Positions 33,047-42,483 of a stretch of DNA of 42,483 bases are shown here, piece by piece. Positions within the stretch are counted from its first letter, which is position 1. The number at the start of each line of letters is the position of its first letter. The translations under genes were made by a program, and so were the position numbers. Source of the DNA: CAYXAA01 sp964462985 (GTDB lineage: Bacteria; Pseudomonadota; Alphaproteobacteria; Rhizobiales; Stappiaceae); NCBI GenBank assembly GCA_964462985.1, contig CAYXAA010000037.1:1-42483 (forward strand), written 5' to 3'. The notes below the pieces were generated by a model. The model worked only from the letters and a program-made list of their open reading frames with translations, had not been told where the DNA came from and ran no database searches.

Positions 33047-33454
33047 ATGTCCTACCCCATTGCCGATATTGAAGGAATTGGTGCGACCTATGCCGCAAAG
33101 CTGAAGGCGGCCGGAATCACCAACACCCTGCAGTACCTTGAGCGAGCGAAGGACCCGAAGGGCCGCAAGGCGCTGGCCGAGGAGACCGGCATCGACGAGG
33201 CGCGCATTTTGAAGTGGGCAAACATGGCCGACCTGATGCGCATCAAGGGCGTGGCCGAGGAATATTCGGAGCTGCTCGAAGCCGCCGGCGTCGACACGAT
33301 CAAGGAGCTCAAGCACCGCAACGCCGCCAACCTTGCCGCCAAGATGCAGGAAGTGAACGAAAAGAGGAAGCTTGTCCGCCAGGTGCCGAGCGAAATCATG
33401 GTCGCCGGCTGGGTCGAGCAGGCCAAGGCGCTGGAGCCGATCCTGACCTACTGA
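33047..33454 (+). CDS. DUF4332 domain-containing protein
   Basis: A 135-residue protein with two helix-hairpin-helix-like repeats: IEGIGATYAAKLKAAGITNT (about 8-27) and RIKGVAEEYSELLEAAGVDT (about 65-84). Each is the G-x-G/A-x-x-x-A-x-x-L pattern of non-specific DNA-backbone binding. This matches DUF4332, structurally close to DNA-polymerase-beta-like HhH domains. GAGGAGG lies 8 nt before ATG 33047. Function is unknown; being beside a HerA-like ATPase hints at DNA, but this is only context. Confidence 0.85.
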   Translation: MSYPIADIEGIGATYAAKLKAAGITNTLQYLERAKDPKGRKALAEETGIDEARILKWANMADLMRIKGVAEEYSELLEAAGVDTIKELKHRNAANLAAKMQEVNEKRKLVRQVPSEIMVAGWVEQAKALEPILTY

Positions 33455-33616
33455 AGGCTCGGCGGTGCGGGACCCCAACCCCGGTCCCCTTCGCGACCCG
33501 GCGATGGGGAACTAACGCGGGTAGGTCGAGGGGGCGGGATAAGCCGATTGGCGGAAGTGCAGCTGCCGGGACGGCGCGCGAACGACGCCAGCCGCATCCC
33601 GCAACCCTGCCACCCG

Positions 33617-33782
33617 CGTCATCCTGGACCGTGTGCGCCGCAGGTGCATCATGAAATCCGGGACCCAGCGGCCAGGCCGCGCGGGACGCGTGCCCTTTCG
33701 CGCGGCGAGCGCCAATCTCCGTGGCTTCTTCGGCGCTCCCCTCCGCGGCGAGCGCCTCGCACGCACCACAGACGGGGTGACG
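33617..33782. repeat. Putative MITE-like intergenic element
   Basis: About 166 bp bounded by CGTCATCCTGGAC (left) and GACGGGGTGACG (right), whose reverse complement is CGTCACCCCGTC. Imperfect terminal inverted repeats and a CGTCA start shared with the palindrome at 28586. Inside, CCGGGACCCAG resembles common Hyphomicrobiales intergenic repeats as I recall. No open frame. Confidence 0.35.
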
Positions 33783-33831
33783 ACCGAGGGGCAACCTGAT
33801 CCAATTTCGCCAGGCGACGTTAGGCAAGACG

Positions 33832-33861
33832 CTGCATTCAGACGCGAACGTCTGAATGCAG
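33832..33861 (-). terminator. Perfect 13-bp inverted repeat after the LuxR gene (possible terminator)
   Basis: CTGCATTCAGACG (33832-33844) and CGTCTGAATGCAG (33849-33861) flank the tetraloop CGAA. It begins 84 nt past the stop of the minus-strand LuxR-type gene. There is no strong U-tract on either strand (CTTTTCCC follows on plus), so it may be a terminator, an RNA-stabilising hairpin or a protein site. Confidence 0.45.
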
Positions 33862-33945
33862 ACCTTTTCCCGGCTTCAAAATGCCAGCGCGCATCCGCGC
33901 CGGCGGCCCGGTTTCCCCTGGGGAGGCTCCGAGGCCTCGGCGGGC

Positions 33946-34647
33946 CTATACCCTTATCTGCCCGTAGCGCAGCGCCTCGACCACCGTGTGGGTCTTGTTC
34001 GAGGCGTTGAGCTTGGCGCTGGCGTTCTGCAGGTGAGCGTGGACCGTGCGCTGGGAGATCTCGAGAAGTTCCGCGATCTCGCTCGCCGTCTTGCCGATCG
34101 CCGTCAGTTCCAGAACGCGGCGCTCTCGCGCCGAGAGATCCCCCGGCCGCTGCGCCGACACGACGCCAAGATCCATCAGCCGGCGGAATGCCACGCTGCA
34201 CACCAGTTCGACATTGGACAGGTCGATCTTGCTCGCATGCAGTGCCGGTCCGGCCCCGAGCACCAGCGCCTGGAACGGCTGCACCTCGACCACCGGTACC
34301 ACGACGACCTGGTTGTCGGGGCCGATCGCCGCGAACAGGTCGGAATGATCGCAGTCGCCGGGCGTGATGTCCCATGTGAAGGCGCGCGACCGCGTCAGAC
34401 CGAGCATCAGCGCGCTGTCATCGGCCGACAAGGTGGAGCGTTCGACGCCGCCCGAGCGTTCGTCCGGCCAGCGGAAGCGGTAGACCAGGCCCTCGATCGG
34501 CCGATTCGGCATCGGCAGCCCGGTGACGAGAATATGCGTAGCGCCCATTCTGCGCAGCTGCGCTTCAATGATGTCCAGCACCGGCTTTGCGCTTTGCGCC
34601 TCGACGATCGCCATCGTCTTGGCCTGAATATCGGCTGCCTCGGTCAT
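33946..34647 (-). CDS. LuxR-type HTH transcriptional regulator
   Basis: A 233-residue regulator. The C-terminal GerE/LuxR helix-turn-helix (about 170-230) reads LSARERRVLELTAIGKTASE, then ISQRTVHAHLQNASAKLNAS. The N-terminal 160 residues have the size of an autoinducer-binding domain but do not show a clear W-Y-D-P acyl-homoserine-lactone set that I can identify, and no luxI is in the window, so it is a LuxR solo with an unknown ligand. ATG 34647 is chosen because the upstream 65 codons are not family-like; AAAGGTCGCAGG precedes it. It faces mutA across a 592-nt region. Confidence 0.82.
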   Translation of the reverse strand: MTEAADIQAKTMAIVEAQSAKPVLDIIEAQLRRMGATHILVTGLPMPNRPIEGLVYRFRWPDERSGGVERSTLSADDSALMLGLTRSRAFTWDITPGDCDHSDLFAAIGPDNQVVVVPVVEVQPFQALVLGAGPALHASKIDLSNVELVCSVAFRRLMDLGVVSAQRPGDLSARERRVLELTAIGKTASEIAELLEISQRTVHAHLQNASAKLNASNKTHTVVEALRYGQIRV

Positions 34648-35239
34648 TGCCCTGCGACCTTTCCTGTCGTGCGTAACAACCCCGCCCGCCGACACCCCGA
34701 TCCCCGGGCCCGGCGAGTGACCTATCAGCGTGACTTGCGCGCCCCCGTCGCAGGACCGGCTCACCCCTCCGGCCCCGGACATCCCGAGAAATAGCCCCGG
34801 ATGATATCCATCCTCCGCAATACTGACGATGGCAGTATACACAGATGCTGCTGACTTTTCTACAGCTTTTCTAAGTGGATGGCGAAATCAAACAGGGTCA
34901 GATTTAGACAGAAATTCAAAAATATATTACAAAATTGCAAGTATCGGGCTTGCGTCGGGCAGGGCGCAGCCGAATCCTCGACGAGGCGCTCAGCCAATGG
35001 CAAGACTCGCGCGGGTTCGCACGCGAGGGATTAGCTGGCGGTTCGGCAAATCGCAGCCCGGTTGAGTTGCGGCGCGAGTCCAGGTCCGGTCGCTGCGCGC
35101 CGTCCGGTCCGCGACGGCGCAGGGTCGGCAGAACGACCAGACGCGGGCGGACGTTGCACCGAAAGCAGCCCGGGCTGGTCTTTTGCCTAGCTTGTCACGC
35201 GGAAAGCGCGGCTCCTATAACGCCACCGGGAGAATGCTC
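34648..35239. other. Long intergenic region between the LuxR-type gene and mutA
   Basis: 592 nt between divergent genes. A strongly AT-rich patch (about 34830-34950) stands out in this genome and may carry the LuxR-type promoter. From 34960 to 35190 the sequence is GC-rich, without a frame I would call. The mutA promoter is at 35192-35220. No RNA gene recognised. Confidence 0.5.
35192..35220 (+). promoter_or_regulatory. Probable mutA promoter
   Basis: TTGTCA (35192-35197), 17-nt spacer, CTATAA (35215-35220). Transcription would begin near 35227, leaving a leader of only about 13 nt with GGGAGA. It rules out an in-frame start at 35183, which is upstream of the -35. Confidence 0.6.
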
Positions 35240-37219
35240 ATGGATCGCGCAGATTTGACCATCCCTCCGGAGTTCACGACGGCCGGTCGCGAGGACTGGC
35301 TCGCGGCGGTCGAGAAGGCGCTGAAGGGCGCCCCATTCGAGCGTCTCGTGAGCCATACGCCGGAAGGCATCGTGGTGGAGCCGCTCTACGAGCGGGTCGC
35401 GGAGGCGACGGCGCAGGCGGCCCGTCCGGCCGGGACTCCCTGGGCGGTGCTGCAGCGGATCGACCATCCCGATCCGGCGCAGGCCAATGCCCAGATCCTG
35501 GCTGACCTTGACGGCGGCGCCACCGGCGTTGATCTCGTGTTCGCCTCCTCCTGCCATGCCCGCGGCCACGGCCTTGCCGCCGAGGATGTCGATGCGCTCG
35601 GGGCCGTGCTCGATGGCGTGGAGCTCGACACGATCGGGATCCGGCTCGACGGCGGCTACGAGACCAGCGCCACTCTCGCCCTGCTTTTGGCGCTGGCGGA
35701 GCGGCGGGGCATAGACCCCGGCCGGCTCGACGTCACCCTGGCTGGCGACTTCATCGGCAAGCTCGCCGGATCGGGCGTGCTGCGCGCGGACCCGTCGGCG
35801 CTCGCGCCGCGCCTGGTTGATCTGGCCAGGTTCTGGCAGCAGCGCGGCCTCACCGGACCGATGGTCTGCGGCGACGGCCGCCACTGGCACAACGGCGGCG
35901 CCGGCGACGCACAGGAACTGGCCTATGTGACAGCGTCGGCAGTCGCCTACCTGCGCATGCTGGAAGACACGCTCTCCGACACGGCGCTTGCCGGAGCGAT
36001 CGGCTTCACCCTGGTGGCCGATGCCGACCAGGTCGCCACCATCGCCAAGGCCCGCGCGGCGCGGCGGCTGTGGGCGCGCATCCTCGATGCCTGTGGCCTG
36101 CCCAAGCTGCCGGTCCGGCTGCACATGGAAACCTCGTGGCGCATGACGACGCGCTACGACCCCTGGGTCAACATGCTGCGCGCAACGGTTGCCGCTTTCG
36201 CCGCCGGCGTCGGCGGCGCCGACAGCGTCACGGTGCTGCCCTTTACCACCGCACTCGGCCTACCAGACGGCTTCGCCCGCCGCATCGCCCGAAACACGCA
36301 GACGATCCTGATCGAGGAGACAAACCTCTACCGCGTCTCGGATCCCGGCACCGGGTCTGGCGCAATTGAGGCCCGAACGGCCGGGCTCGTCGACACGGCC
36401 TGGGCAATGCTGCAGGAGGTCGAGGCCGACGGCGGCATCATTTCGGCCCTGATCGCCGGAACGCCGCAGCGCCGCATCGCGGCGACGCGGGCGGTCCGCG
36501 AGCGGGAAATCGCCACGAGACACCAGCGCATCACCGGCACCAGCGCCTTCCCAGACGTCCACGAGCGGCCGGTCGCGGTTCTAGCCGTCCGGACGAACGA
36601 CATCAGCGCCGCGGGGAAGCGGGTCGACCTGCCGCCACCGGGCGACGGCGGGCAGATGCAGGCCATCCTTGCGGCGGTGGCCAAGGGCGCAACCCTCTCC
36701 GATATCCTCGCCTCCCGTCCGCAAGGGGAGCCGCTCACCATTGAAGGCCTGCCGCCGCAGAGGCTGGCGGTACCGTTCGAGAAGCTGCGCAGCGCTGCCG
36801 ATGCGTCGGCCGAGCGCACCGGCAGACGACCGGCGCTGTTCCTGGCGACGCTTGGCCCGCTCGCCCAGTTCACCACCCGCGCCACCTGGGCGAAGAACCT
36901 TGCCGCGGCGGGCGGTCTCGACGCGGTGGGCGGTGAGGTCTATGCCGACACCGCCGCGCTCCTCGATGCCTGGCGGCAGTCGAACACGCCCCTTGTGTGC
37001 CTGTGCTCGTCGGATGCACTCTATGAGACCATGGCCGAGGAGGTCGCCCGCAGCTTTACAGAGGCCGGGGCCGCGGCGGTCTACCTCGCGGGACGGCCGA
37101 CGGCGCGCGAGGCCGCACTCAGGGCGGCGGGCGTCACCGCGTTCCTCTACGAGGGCTGCGACGTGCTCGCCGAACTGCGCGCGATGCACGACCGGCTCGG
37201 CCTGAGCGGAAAGGCGTAA
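35240..37219 (+). CDS. mutA: Methylmalonyl-CoA mutase small (beta) subunit
   Basis: A 659-residue subunit of the heterodimeric B12 enzyme that isomerises (R)-methylmalonyl-CoA to succinyl-CoA. The N-terminal region has DLTIPPEFTTAGREDWLAAV; the barrel core has LHMETSWRMTTRYDPWVNML, ADSVTVLPFTTALGLPDGFA and RIARNTQTILIEETNLYRVS. The C-terminal B12-like domain (about 520-659) lacks the DxHxxG cobalamin motif, as in catalytically silent small subunits. Start ATG 35240 has GGGAGA 6 nt upstream; ATG 35234 is an in-frame alternative. mutB begins 4 nt later: one operon. Confidence 0.93.
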   Translation: MDRADLTIPPEFTTAGREDWLAAVEKALKGAPFERLVSHTPEGIVVEPLYERVAEATAQAARPAGTPWAVLQRIDHPDPAQANAQILADLDGGATGVDLVFASSCHARGHGLAAEDVDALGAVLDGVELDTIGIRLDGGYETSATLALLLALAERRGIDPGRLDVTLAGDFIGKLAGSGVLRADPSALAPRLVDLARFWQQRGLTGPMVCGDGRHWHNGGAGDAQELAYVTASAVAYLRMLEDTLSDTALAGAIGFTLVADADQVATIAKARAARRLWARILDACGLPKLPVRLHMETSWRMTTRYDPWVNMLRATVAAFAAGVGGADSVTVLPFTTALGLPDGFARRIARNTQTILIEETNLYRVSDPGTGSGAIEARTAGLVDTAWAMLQEVEADGGIISALIAGTPQRRIAATRAVREREIATRHQRITGTSAFPDVHERPVAVLAVRTNDISAAGKRVDLPPPGDGGQMQAILAAVAKGATLSDILASRPQGEPLTIEGLPPQRLAVPFEKLRSAADASAERTGRRPALFLATLGPLAQFTTRATWAKNLAAAGGLDAVGGEVYADTAALLDAWRQSNTPLVCLCSSDALYETMAEEVARSFTEAGAAAVYLAGRPTAREAALRAAGVTAFLYEGCDVLAELRAMHDRLGLSGKA

Positions 37220-37223
37220 TCCG

Positions 37224-39389
<2,166 letters not shown>

Positions 39390-39568
39390 CCCGGACCCTG
39401 TCATAAATCGCTAGGCCTGTGCCGCCGATCACACCGGTCTGGCGGCCCTGTCCCTATCTCCTATGGTGTTCCCGACGGCACGGCGCCTCCGCCCTTCCCT
39501 GCGAGAGGCCGCCGGCGCCGACGTCTTCAGGCGCCGCGCTCGCGGATCGGGATCCAACGGAGAAGACT

Positions 39569-39979
39569 ATGAACGGACTGGGTGGTTGGTTCTTCAAGAC
39601 GGCAACGGTCTATGCCGTGGCCGGGATGATCATGGGCGCGGTGATGGCCGGCAGCGGCGATCACGGACAGATGGTGACCCATGCCCATCTGATGCTGATC
39701 GGCTGGGTCAGCTTCGCCCTCATGGGCCTCTATTACGACCGCTATCGGACGATTGCCGCAAGCCTGCTGGCGCGGGTGCATTTCTGGCTGTCTCAGATCG
39801 GCCTCATCGCGATGACGGCCGGCCTGTTCGGCATCTACGGTGGCCGTCCGCAGTTCGACCCGCTGGCTGCGGTCGGGTCGATCGCAGTGCTCGCCTCGAT
39901 GATCCTGTTCGCGGCGGTGGTGCTGCGCGGCGAGCGTGCCGCTGCACCCGCCAGCCTCGCCGCGACCACGGTCGAGTGA
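39569..39979 (+). CDS. Small cytochrome oxidase subunit I-like membrane protein
   Basis: A 136-residue protein with four membrane spans. The second has THAHLMLIGWVSFALMGLYY with histidines 38 and 40, a pattern close to the haem-ligand helix of haem-copper oxidase subunit I (HxHLMxxGW). The others are TATVYAVAGMIMGAVMAG, HFWLSQIGLIAMTAGLFGIY and AVGSIAVLASMILFAAVVLR. Oxidase subunit I normally has 12 or more spans and other haem and copper His, so this is at most a fragment-like paralogue; it could bind haem or only share the fold. ACGGAGAAGACT precedes ATG 39569. Followed by a strong terminator. Confidence 0.75.
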   Translation: MNGLGGWFFKTATVYAVAGMIMGAVMAGSGDHGQMVTHAHLMLIGWVSFALMGLYYDRYRTIAASLLARVHFWLSQIGLIAMTAGLFGIYGGRPQFDPLAAVGSIAVLASMILFAAVVLRGERAAAPASLAATTVE

Positions 39980-39995
39980 AACGCTTTACTCGGGG

Positions 39996-40030
39996 GCCGG
40001 TCGTCCCTTGTGGCGACCGGCTTTTTTCTT
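39996..40030 (+). terminator. Intrinsic terminator after the small oxidase-like gene
   Basis: GCCGGTCG (39996-40003) pairs with CGACCGGC (40014-40021) around a 10-nt loop and is followed by TTTTTTCTTT. Typical rho-independent terminator. It separates this gene from the DUF1131 gene. Confidence 0.9.
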
Positions 40031-40083
40031 TCAGACCGAGATGCTATCGGGGACCTCCCACGACAACGACAAGAAGGTTCCCC

Positions 40084-40668
40084 ATGCCACGTCACGTTGC
40101 AGTCCTTGCCGTCCTCTGCTCGTTGCTCGCTGCCGCATGCTCGCCGACGAGCGACGGCGACCCCTTCACAATAGCGCAGACTTCGGACGTGACGCTGGTG
40201 CAGATTACCGCAAACGGCGTCGGGGGAATCACTGCGGCAACGCCCTATTCCGAGAAGGCGATCCAGGCCGCCCTGCCCGGCTTCACCACCGAAGGCCTGC
40301 AGTCGGCCGTGGAGAACGGCACGGAATGGGTGATCGGCGCCTTCAACTCAGACGGCTTCCAGGTCCTTCAGGTGTTCAAGGGAAGCGGCGGCAGGGTGCG
40401 CGAGGTGCACGGCGTCACCCATCACCTGCAGGGTCCGAACGGTGAACGCATCGGCATGACCTTCGCCCAGGCCGGCCTGTCGGCGAGCGACTGCCGGGTC
40501 GGCGAGAACCTGTGGCGCGGCATGGCAATCTGCAAGGCCCGCCGCACGCCAAACGTGACCCTGGTCTTCGCGATCTCGCAGTATGACGGCCCCTATGACC
40601 GGCTGCCTCCGCCCAACGAACTGCGCGCAGCCGAACTGCAGCGCATCATCTGGACACCGGCCGGCTGA
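40084..40668 (+). CDS. DUF1131 (YfeY-like) lipoprotein
   Basis: A 194-residue protein with lipobox LLAAAC, Cys19. Mature core: LVQITANGVGGITAATPYSE, then KAIQAALPGF and ESAVENGTE-like segments, VFKGSGGRVREVHGVTHHLQ and GMTFAQAGLSASDCRVGE. These match DUF1131, typified by the RpoE-regulated E. coli lipoprotein YfeY; role unknown. The start at ATG 40084 is supported by AAGAAGG upstream and by the signal peptide. It converges on the dioxygenase gene: stops are 3 nt apart, so messages may overlap. Confidence 0.87.
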   Translation: MPRHVAVLAVLCSLLAAACSPTSDGDPFTIAQTSDVTLVQITANGVGGITAATPYSEKAIQAALPGFTTEGLQSAVENGTEWVIGAFNSDGFQVLQVFKGSGGRVREVHGVTHHLQGPNGERIGMTFAQAGLSASDCRVGENLWRGMAICKARRTPNVTLVFAISQYDGPYDRLPPPNELRAAELQRIIWTPAG

Positions 40669-40671
40669 CCC

Positions 40672-41706
40672 TCACACCTGCGCCGGTGCGTCGACCGGGA
40701 TGCGGCCGACACGGCGCCAGATGTGGCGCTTGCCGAAGCGCTGCTCGACCCAGTCCTCATACTTGAGGAACAATGAGAGCTCGCGGCCAGCGAGACCGGG
40801 GATCGCCTTGGGGTCGAGCCCGGTCCAGGGCAGGAACGGGTTGCGCCGCATATGGGCGTGGACCTCGACCCGAACGGTTGCCTTTGGACTCGGCGTGCGG
40901 GCGTGGAAGCCGAAAGTGTCGGCAACGACCAGCGTGTTCTCTGGCACCGCTACCCGGATCGGCTCCGGCAGCTTCATCCGTTGCAAATCCTTTGGCCAGG
41001 CGCGGAACGAGCCATGGGCATGGTGACGCCTGGCGTCGTCGCGCGCCGTCAGGCTCTGTTCGTACTCCCAGGCAAGCCGTTCCGGCGTCAGCCGGTGCGA
41101 GCCCGGCACATAGGCAAAGGGTCCGTCATCCTCGCCGACGTCCTGCAGGAACAGCCAGGCCTTCGAGGTCGAATGGAAGGTATCGGCATGGAGTGCCGTC
41201 TGCGGATCGGCATCCGCCCGCGCCGGGTCGGCAATCACGGTCTGAAGGAAGAACACCGGCTGGCCGCCCTGCGATGCCGCATAGCGGATCATGCCAAGGA
41301 AGCGTGGATCGTGGAGCACGCTTGCCAGCACCGGCCGGTCCTTCAGCACCTCGGGCGGCAGCGGCACCATGCGCGTGACGGTTTGGCCCTGGCGCATCTC
41401 GCGGGCCTCGAAGGTGCCGGAAAACACCTCGTCCTTCAGCCGGGCATAGCGCTCCTTGTCCAGGAAGCCGCGCTTCATGAAGAAGCCGTCGCGGTCGAAC
41501 GCGGCGACGTCCTGCGGATCCAGCGCCGTGGCAAGTCGCGCCCGACGGGCGGCGGCAAGACGCGCCGCCGTGCGCACGCGCCAGCGATGCAGTCCCTTCT
41601 CGTTGAGCGTCGGGCTGCCGATCAGAGGGTTCTTCAGGAATGACTTCGAGGATCCGAGGATCTCCGCCGCAAACAACGGTGTCTTCAGGATCGTCCCCAG
41701 CGACAT
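40672..41706 (-). CDS. Phytanoyl-CoA dioxygenase (PhyH)-like protein
   Basis: A 344-residue non-haem iron, 2-oxoglutarate-dependent dioxygenase candidate. The facial triad is ALHADTFHST (His173, Asp175) and GFHARTPS (His268); RVEVHAHMRR about 279-288 would hold the 2-oxoglutarate arginine. YVPGSHRLTPERLAWEYE is also typical. Substrate unknown. ATG 41706 is chosen; GAAGG lies 8 nt upstream, and the longer upstream frame is not family-like. Divergent from meaB by 148 nt. A possible link with branched-chain or fatty-acid breakdown through mutAB is inference only. Confidence 0.85.
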   Translation of the reverse strand: MSLGTILKTPLFAAEILGSSKSFLKNPLIGSPTLNEKGLHRWRVRTAARLAAARRARLATALDPQDVAAFDRDGFFMKRGFLDKERYARLKDEVFSGTFEAREMRQGQTVTRMVPLPPEVLKDRPVLASVLHDPRFLGMIRYAASQGGQPVFFLQTVIADPARADADPQTALHADTFHSTSKAWLFLQDVGEDDGPFAYVPGSHRLTPERLAWEYEQSLTARDDARRHHAHGSFRAWPKDLQRMKLPEPIRVAVPENTLVVADTFGFHARTPSPKATVRVEVHAHMRRNPFLPWTGLDPKAIPGLAGRELSLFLKYEDWVEQRFGKRHIWRRVGRIPVDAPAQV

Positions 41707-41854
41707 GGCCACACCTTCACAGCGTTGGTGGTGCCGGAGATTACGGCGGCGATTGCGGCTTTTCAATTGCAAGTCGGGGCACAAGCCGGCAGCGGACGCC
41801 CCTCCGTCAAACGGGCCCGTGACCCGGAGCGCCCAATCGGCTATGCGAAGGGAC

Positions 41855-42483
41855 ATGACGGATACTGCCGACCGCTCCCGCCGCACCATCGACGTTGCGG
41901 CCTATGCCGATAGAATTCTCTCCGGCGATAGGGCGATTCTCGCCCGGGCGATCACGCTGGTCGAATCGCGCAAGGCGGAGCACCGCGCCGCGGCACAGCT
42001 GTTGCTGCAGCGCCTCCTGCCGCACACCGGAAAGGCATTGCGGGTCGGGATCACCGGCGTGCCCGGGGTCGGAAAGTCGACGGTGATCGACACGCTCGGC
42101 AGCAAGCTCACCGGTGCCGGGCACAAGATCGCTGTGCTTGCCGTCGACCCGTCGTCGACCCGCACCGGCGGTTCGATCCTGGGCGACAAGACGCGGATGG
42201 CGCGGCTCGCCGTTGACCAGAGGGCCTTCATCCGGCCCTCGCCGTCCTCCGGCACGCTCGGCGGCGTCGCTGCCAAGACACGCGAGACGATGCTGCTCTG
42301 CGAAGCGGCCGGCCACGACGTCGTCATCGTCGAGACCGTCGGCATCGGCCAGTCGGAGACGACCGTCGCGAGCATGGTCGACTTCTTCCTGGTGTTGATG
42401 CTGCCCGGCGCCGGCGACGAGCTGCAGGGCATCAAGAAGGGCGTGCTGGAGATCGCCGACATGATCGCCGTCAACAAGGCCGA
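41855..42483 (+). CDS. meaB: Methylmalonyl-CoA mutase-associated GTPase MeaB (partial, runs off the window)
   Basis: 209 codons visible; the gene continues past 42483. MeaB is the G-protein chaperone that protects and reloads methylmalonyl-CoA mutase with adenosylcobalamin. Seen: ITGVPGVGKSTVID (P-loop), AVDPSSTRTGGSILGDKTRM, RPSPSSGTLGGVA, ETVGIGQSETTVASMVDFF and NKA(D), the last cut at the edge. Start ATG 41855, with in-frame ATG 41843 as an alternative; neither has a clear ribosome site. It lies beside, but not in, the mutAB operon. Complete family members are about 320-330 residues. Confidence 0.93.
   Translation, partial: MTDTADRSRRTIDVAAYADRILSGDRAILARAITLVESRKAEHRAAAQLLLQRLLPHTGKALRVGITGVPGVGKSTVIDTLGSKLTGAGHKIAVLAVDPSSTRTGGSILGDKTRMARLAVDQRAFIRPSPSSGTLGGVAAKTRETMLLCEAAGHDVVIVETVGIGQSETTVASMVDFFLVLMLPGAGDELQGIKKGVLEIADMIAVNKA

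Larger units (their letters stand above)
33455..33945. other. Intergenic region with repeat-like sequence
   Basis: 491 nt without a supportable gene. It holds a repeat-like stretch with CGTCA ends (33617-33782), and a 13-bp perfect inverted repeat (33832-33861). The open frames here are short, Arg/Pro-rich and without ribosome sites. Confidence 0.5.

Noticed and set aside
33512..34375. A 287-codon minus-strand frame across the intergenic repeat region and the LuxR-type gene.
   Set aside because: Wrong-frame reading of the LuxR-type gene plus non-coding sequence; Arg-rich, no domain.

Overview
The window is GC-rich, ordinary-looking chromosome from an alphaproteobacterium, most likely a member of Hyphomicrobiales (Rhizobiales). 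This rests on family content: a MucR/Ros zinc-finger regulator, DUF2336, DUF1491, DUF5330 and DUF6456 proteins, a stand-alone DnaA-domain-IV-like protein, a DivJ/PleC-type cell-cycle kinase and a seven-gene Mrp/Pha antiporter. I see no insertion sequence, prophage, CRISPR array, tRNA or rRNA. Genus cannot be decided from the sequence.

Layout. 1-5 kb: TspO-like membrane protein, exported pentapeptide-repeat protein, lipoprotein and a 68-aa protein (all minus), then DUF2336 (plus). 4.1-7.3 kb: DUF1491, a membrane-anchored peptidoglycan-binding protein and a PAS histidine kinase (minus), divergent from a DUF5330 protein with a strong terminator. 8.3-10.6 kb: SufE, tail-to-tail with a translationally coupled pair, a DnaA-C-like HTH protein and a DUF6456 protein. 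10.7-11.3 kb: mucR with its own promoter and terminator. 11.5-17.4 kb: mrpABCDEFG (minus), every junction overlapping or within 3 nt. 17.8-24.2 kb: DUF2270, msrB, an MFS transporter, oligopeptidase B, a small secreted protein and sodB. 24.5-28.4 kb: YbfB-like MFS transporter, branched-chain aminotransferase-like enzyme, FCD-type GntR regulator and a divergent haloacid dehalogenase. 28.7-33.5 kb: LOG-family protein, M20 dipeptidase, HerA/YjgR-like ATPase, and divergent DUF2267-like and DUF4332 genes. 33.9-42.5 kb: LuxR-type regulator, both methylmalonyl-CoA mutase subunits, a mini haem-copper-oxidase-like membrane protein, a DUF1131 lipoprotein, a PhyH-like dioxygenase and the 5' part of meaB, which runs off the window end.

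How they fit together. mutA, mutB and meaB form the propionyl-CoA/methylmalonyl-CoA to succinyl-CoA route, with its GTPase chaperone displaced by three genes. mrpA-G is one Na+(K+)/H+ antiporter complex. MsrB and SodB serve oxidative defence, and SufE serves Fe-S assembly. The kinase, the peptidoglycan-binding protein and the DnaA-like/DUF6456 pair point to cell-cycle and envelope functions. The most interesting little-described items are the DnaA-domain-IV-like/DUF6456 pair, the operator-like palindromes between gntR and the dehalogenase, the leader hairpin before mrpA, and the two-histidine mini-oxidase-like protein beside the mutase genes. I found no clear multi-gene novel defence or mobile system.
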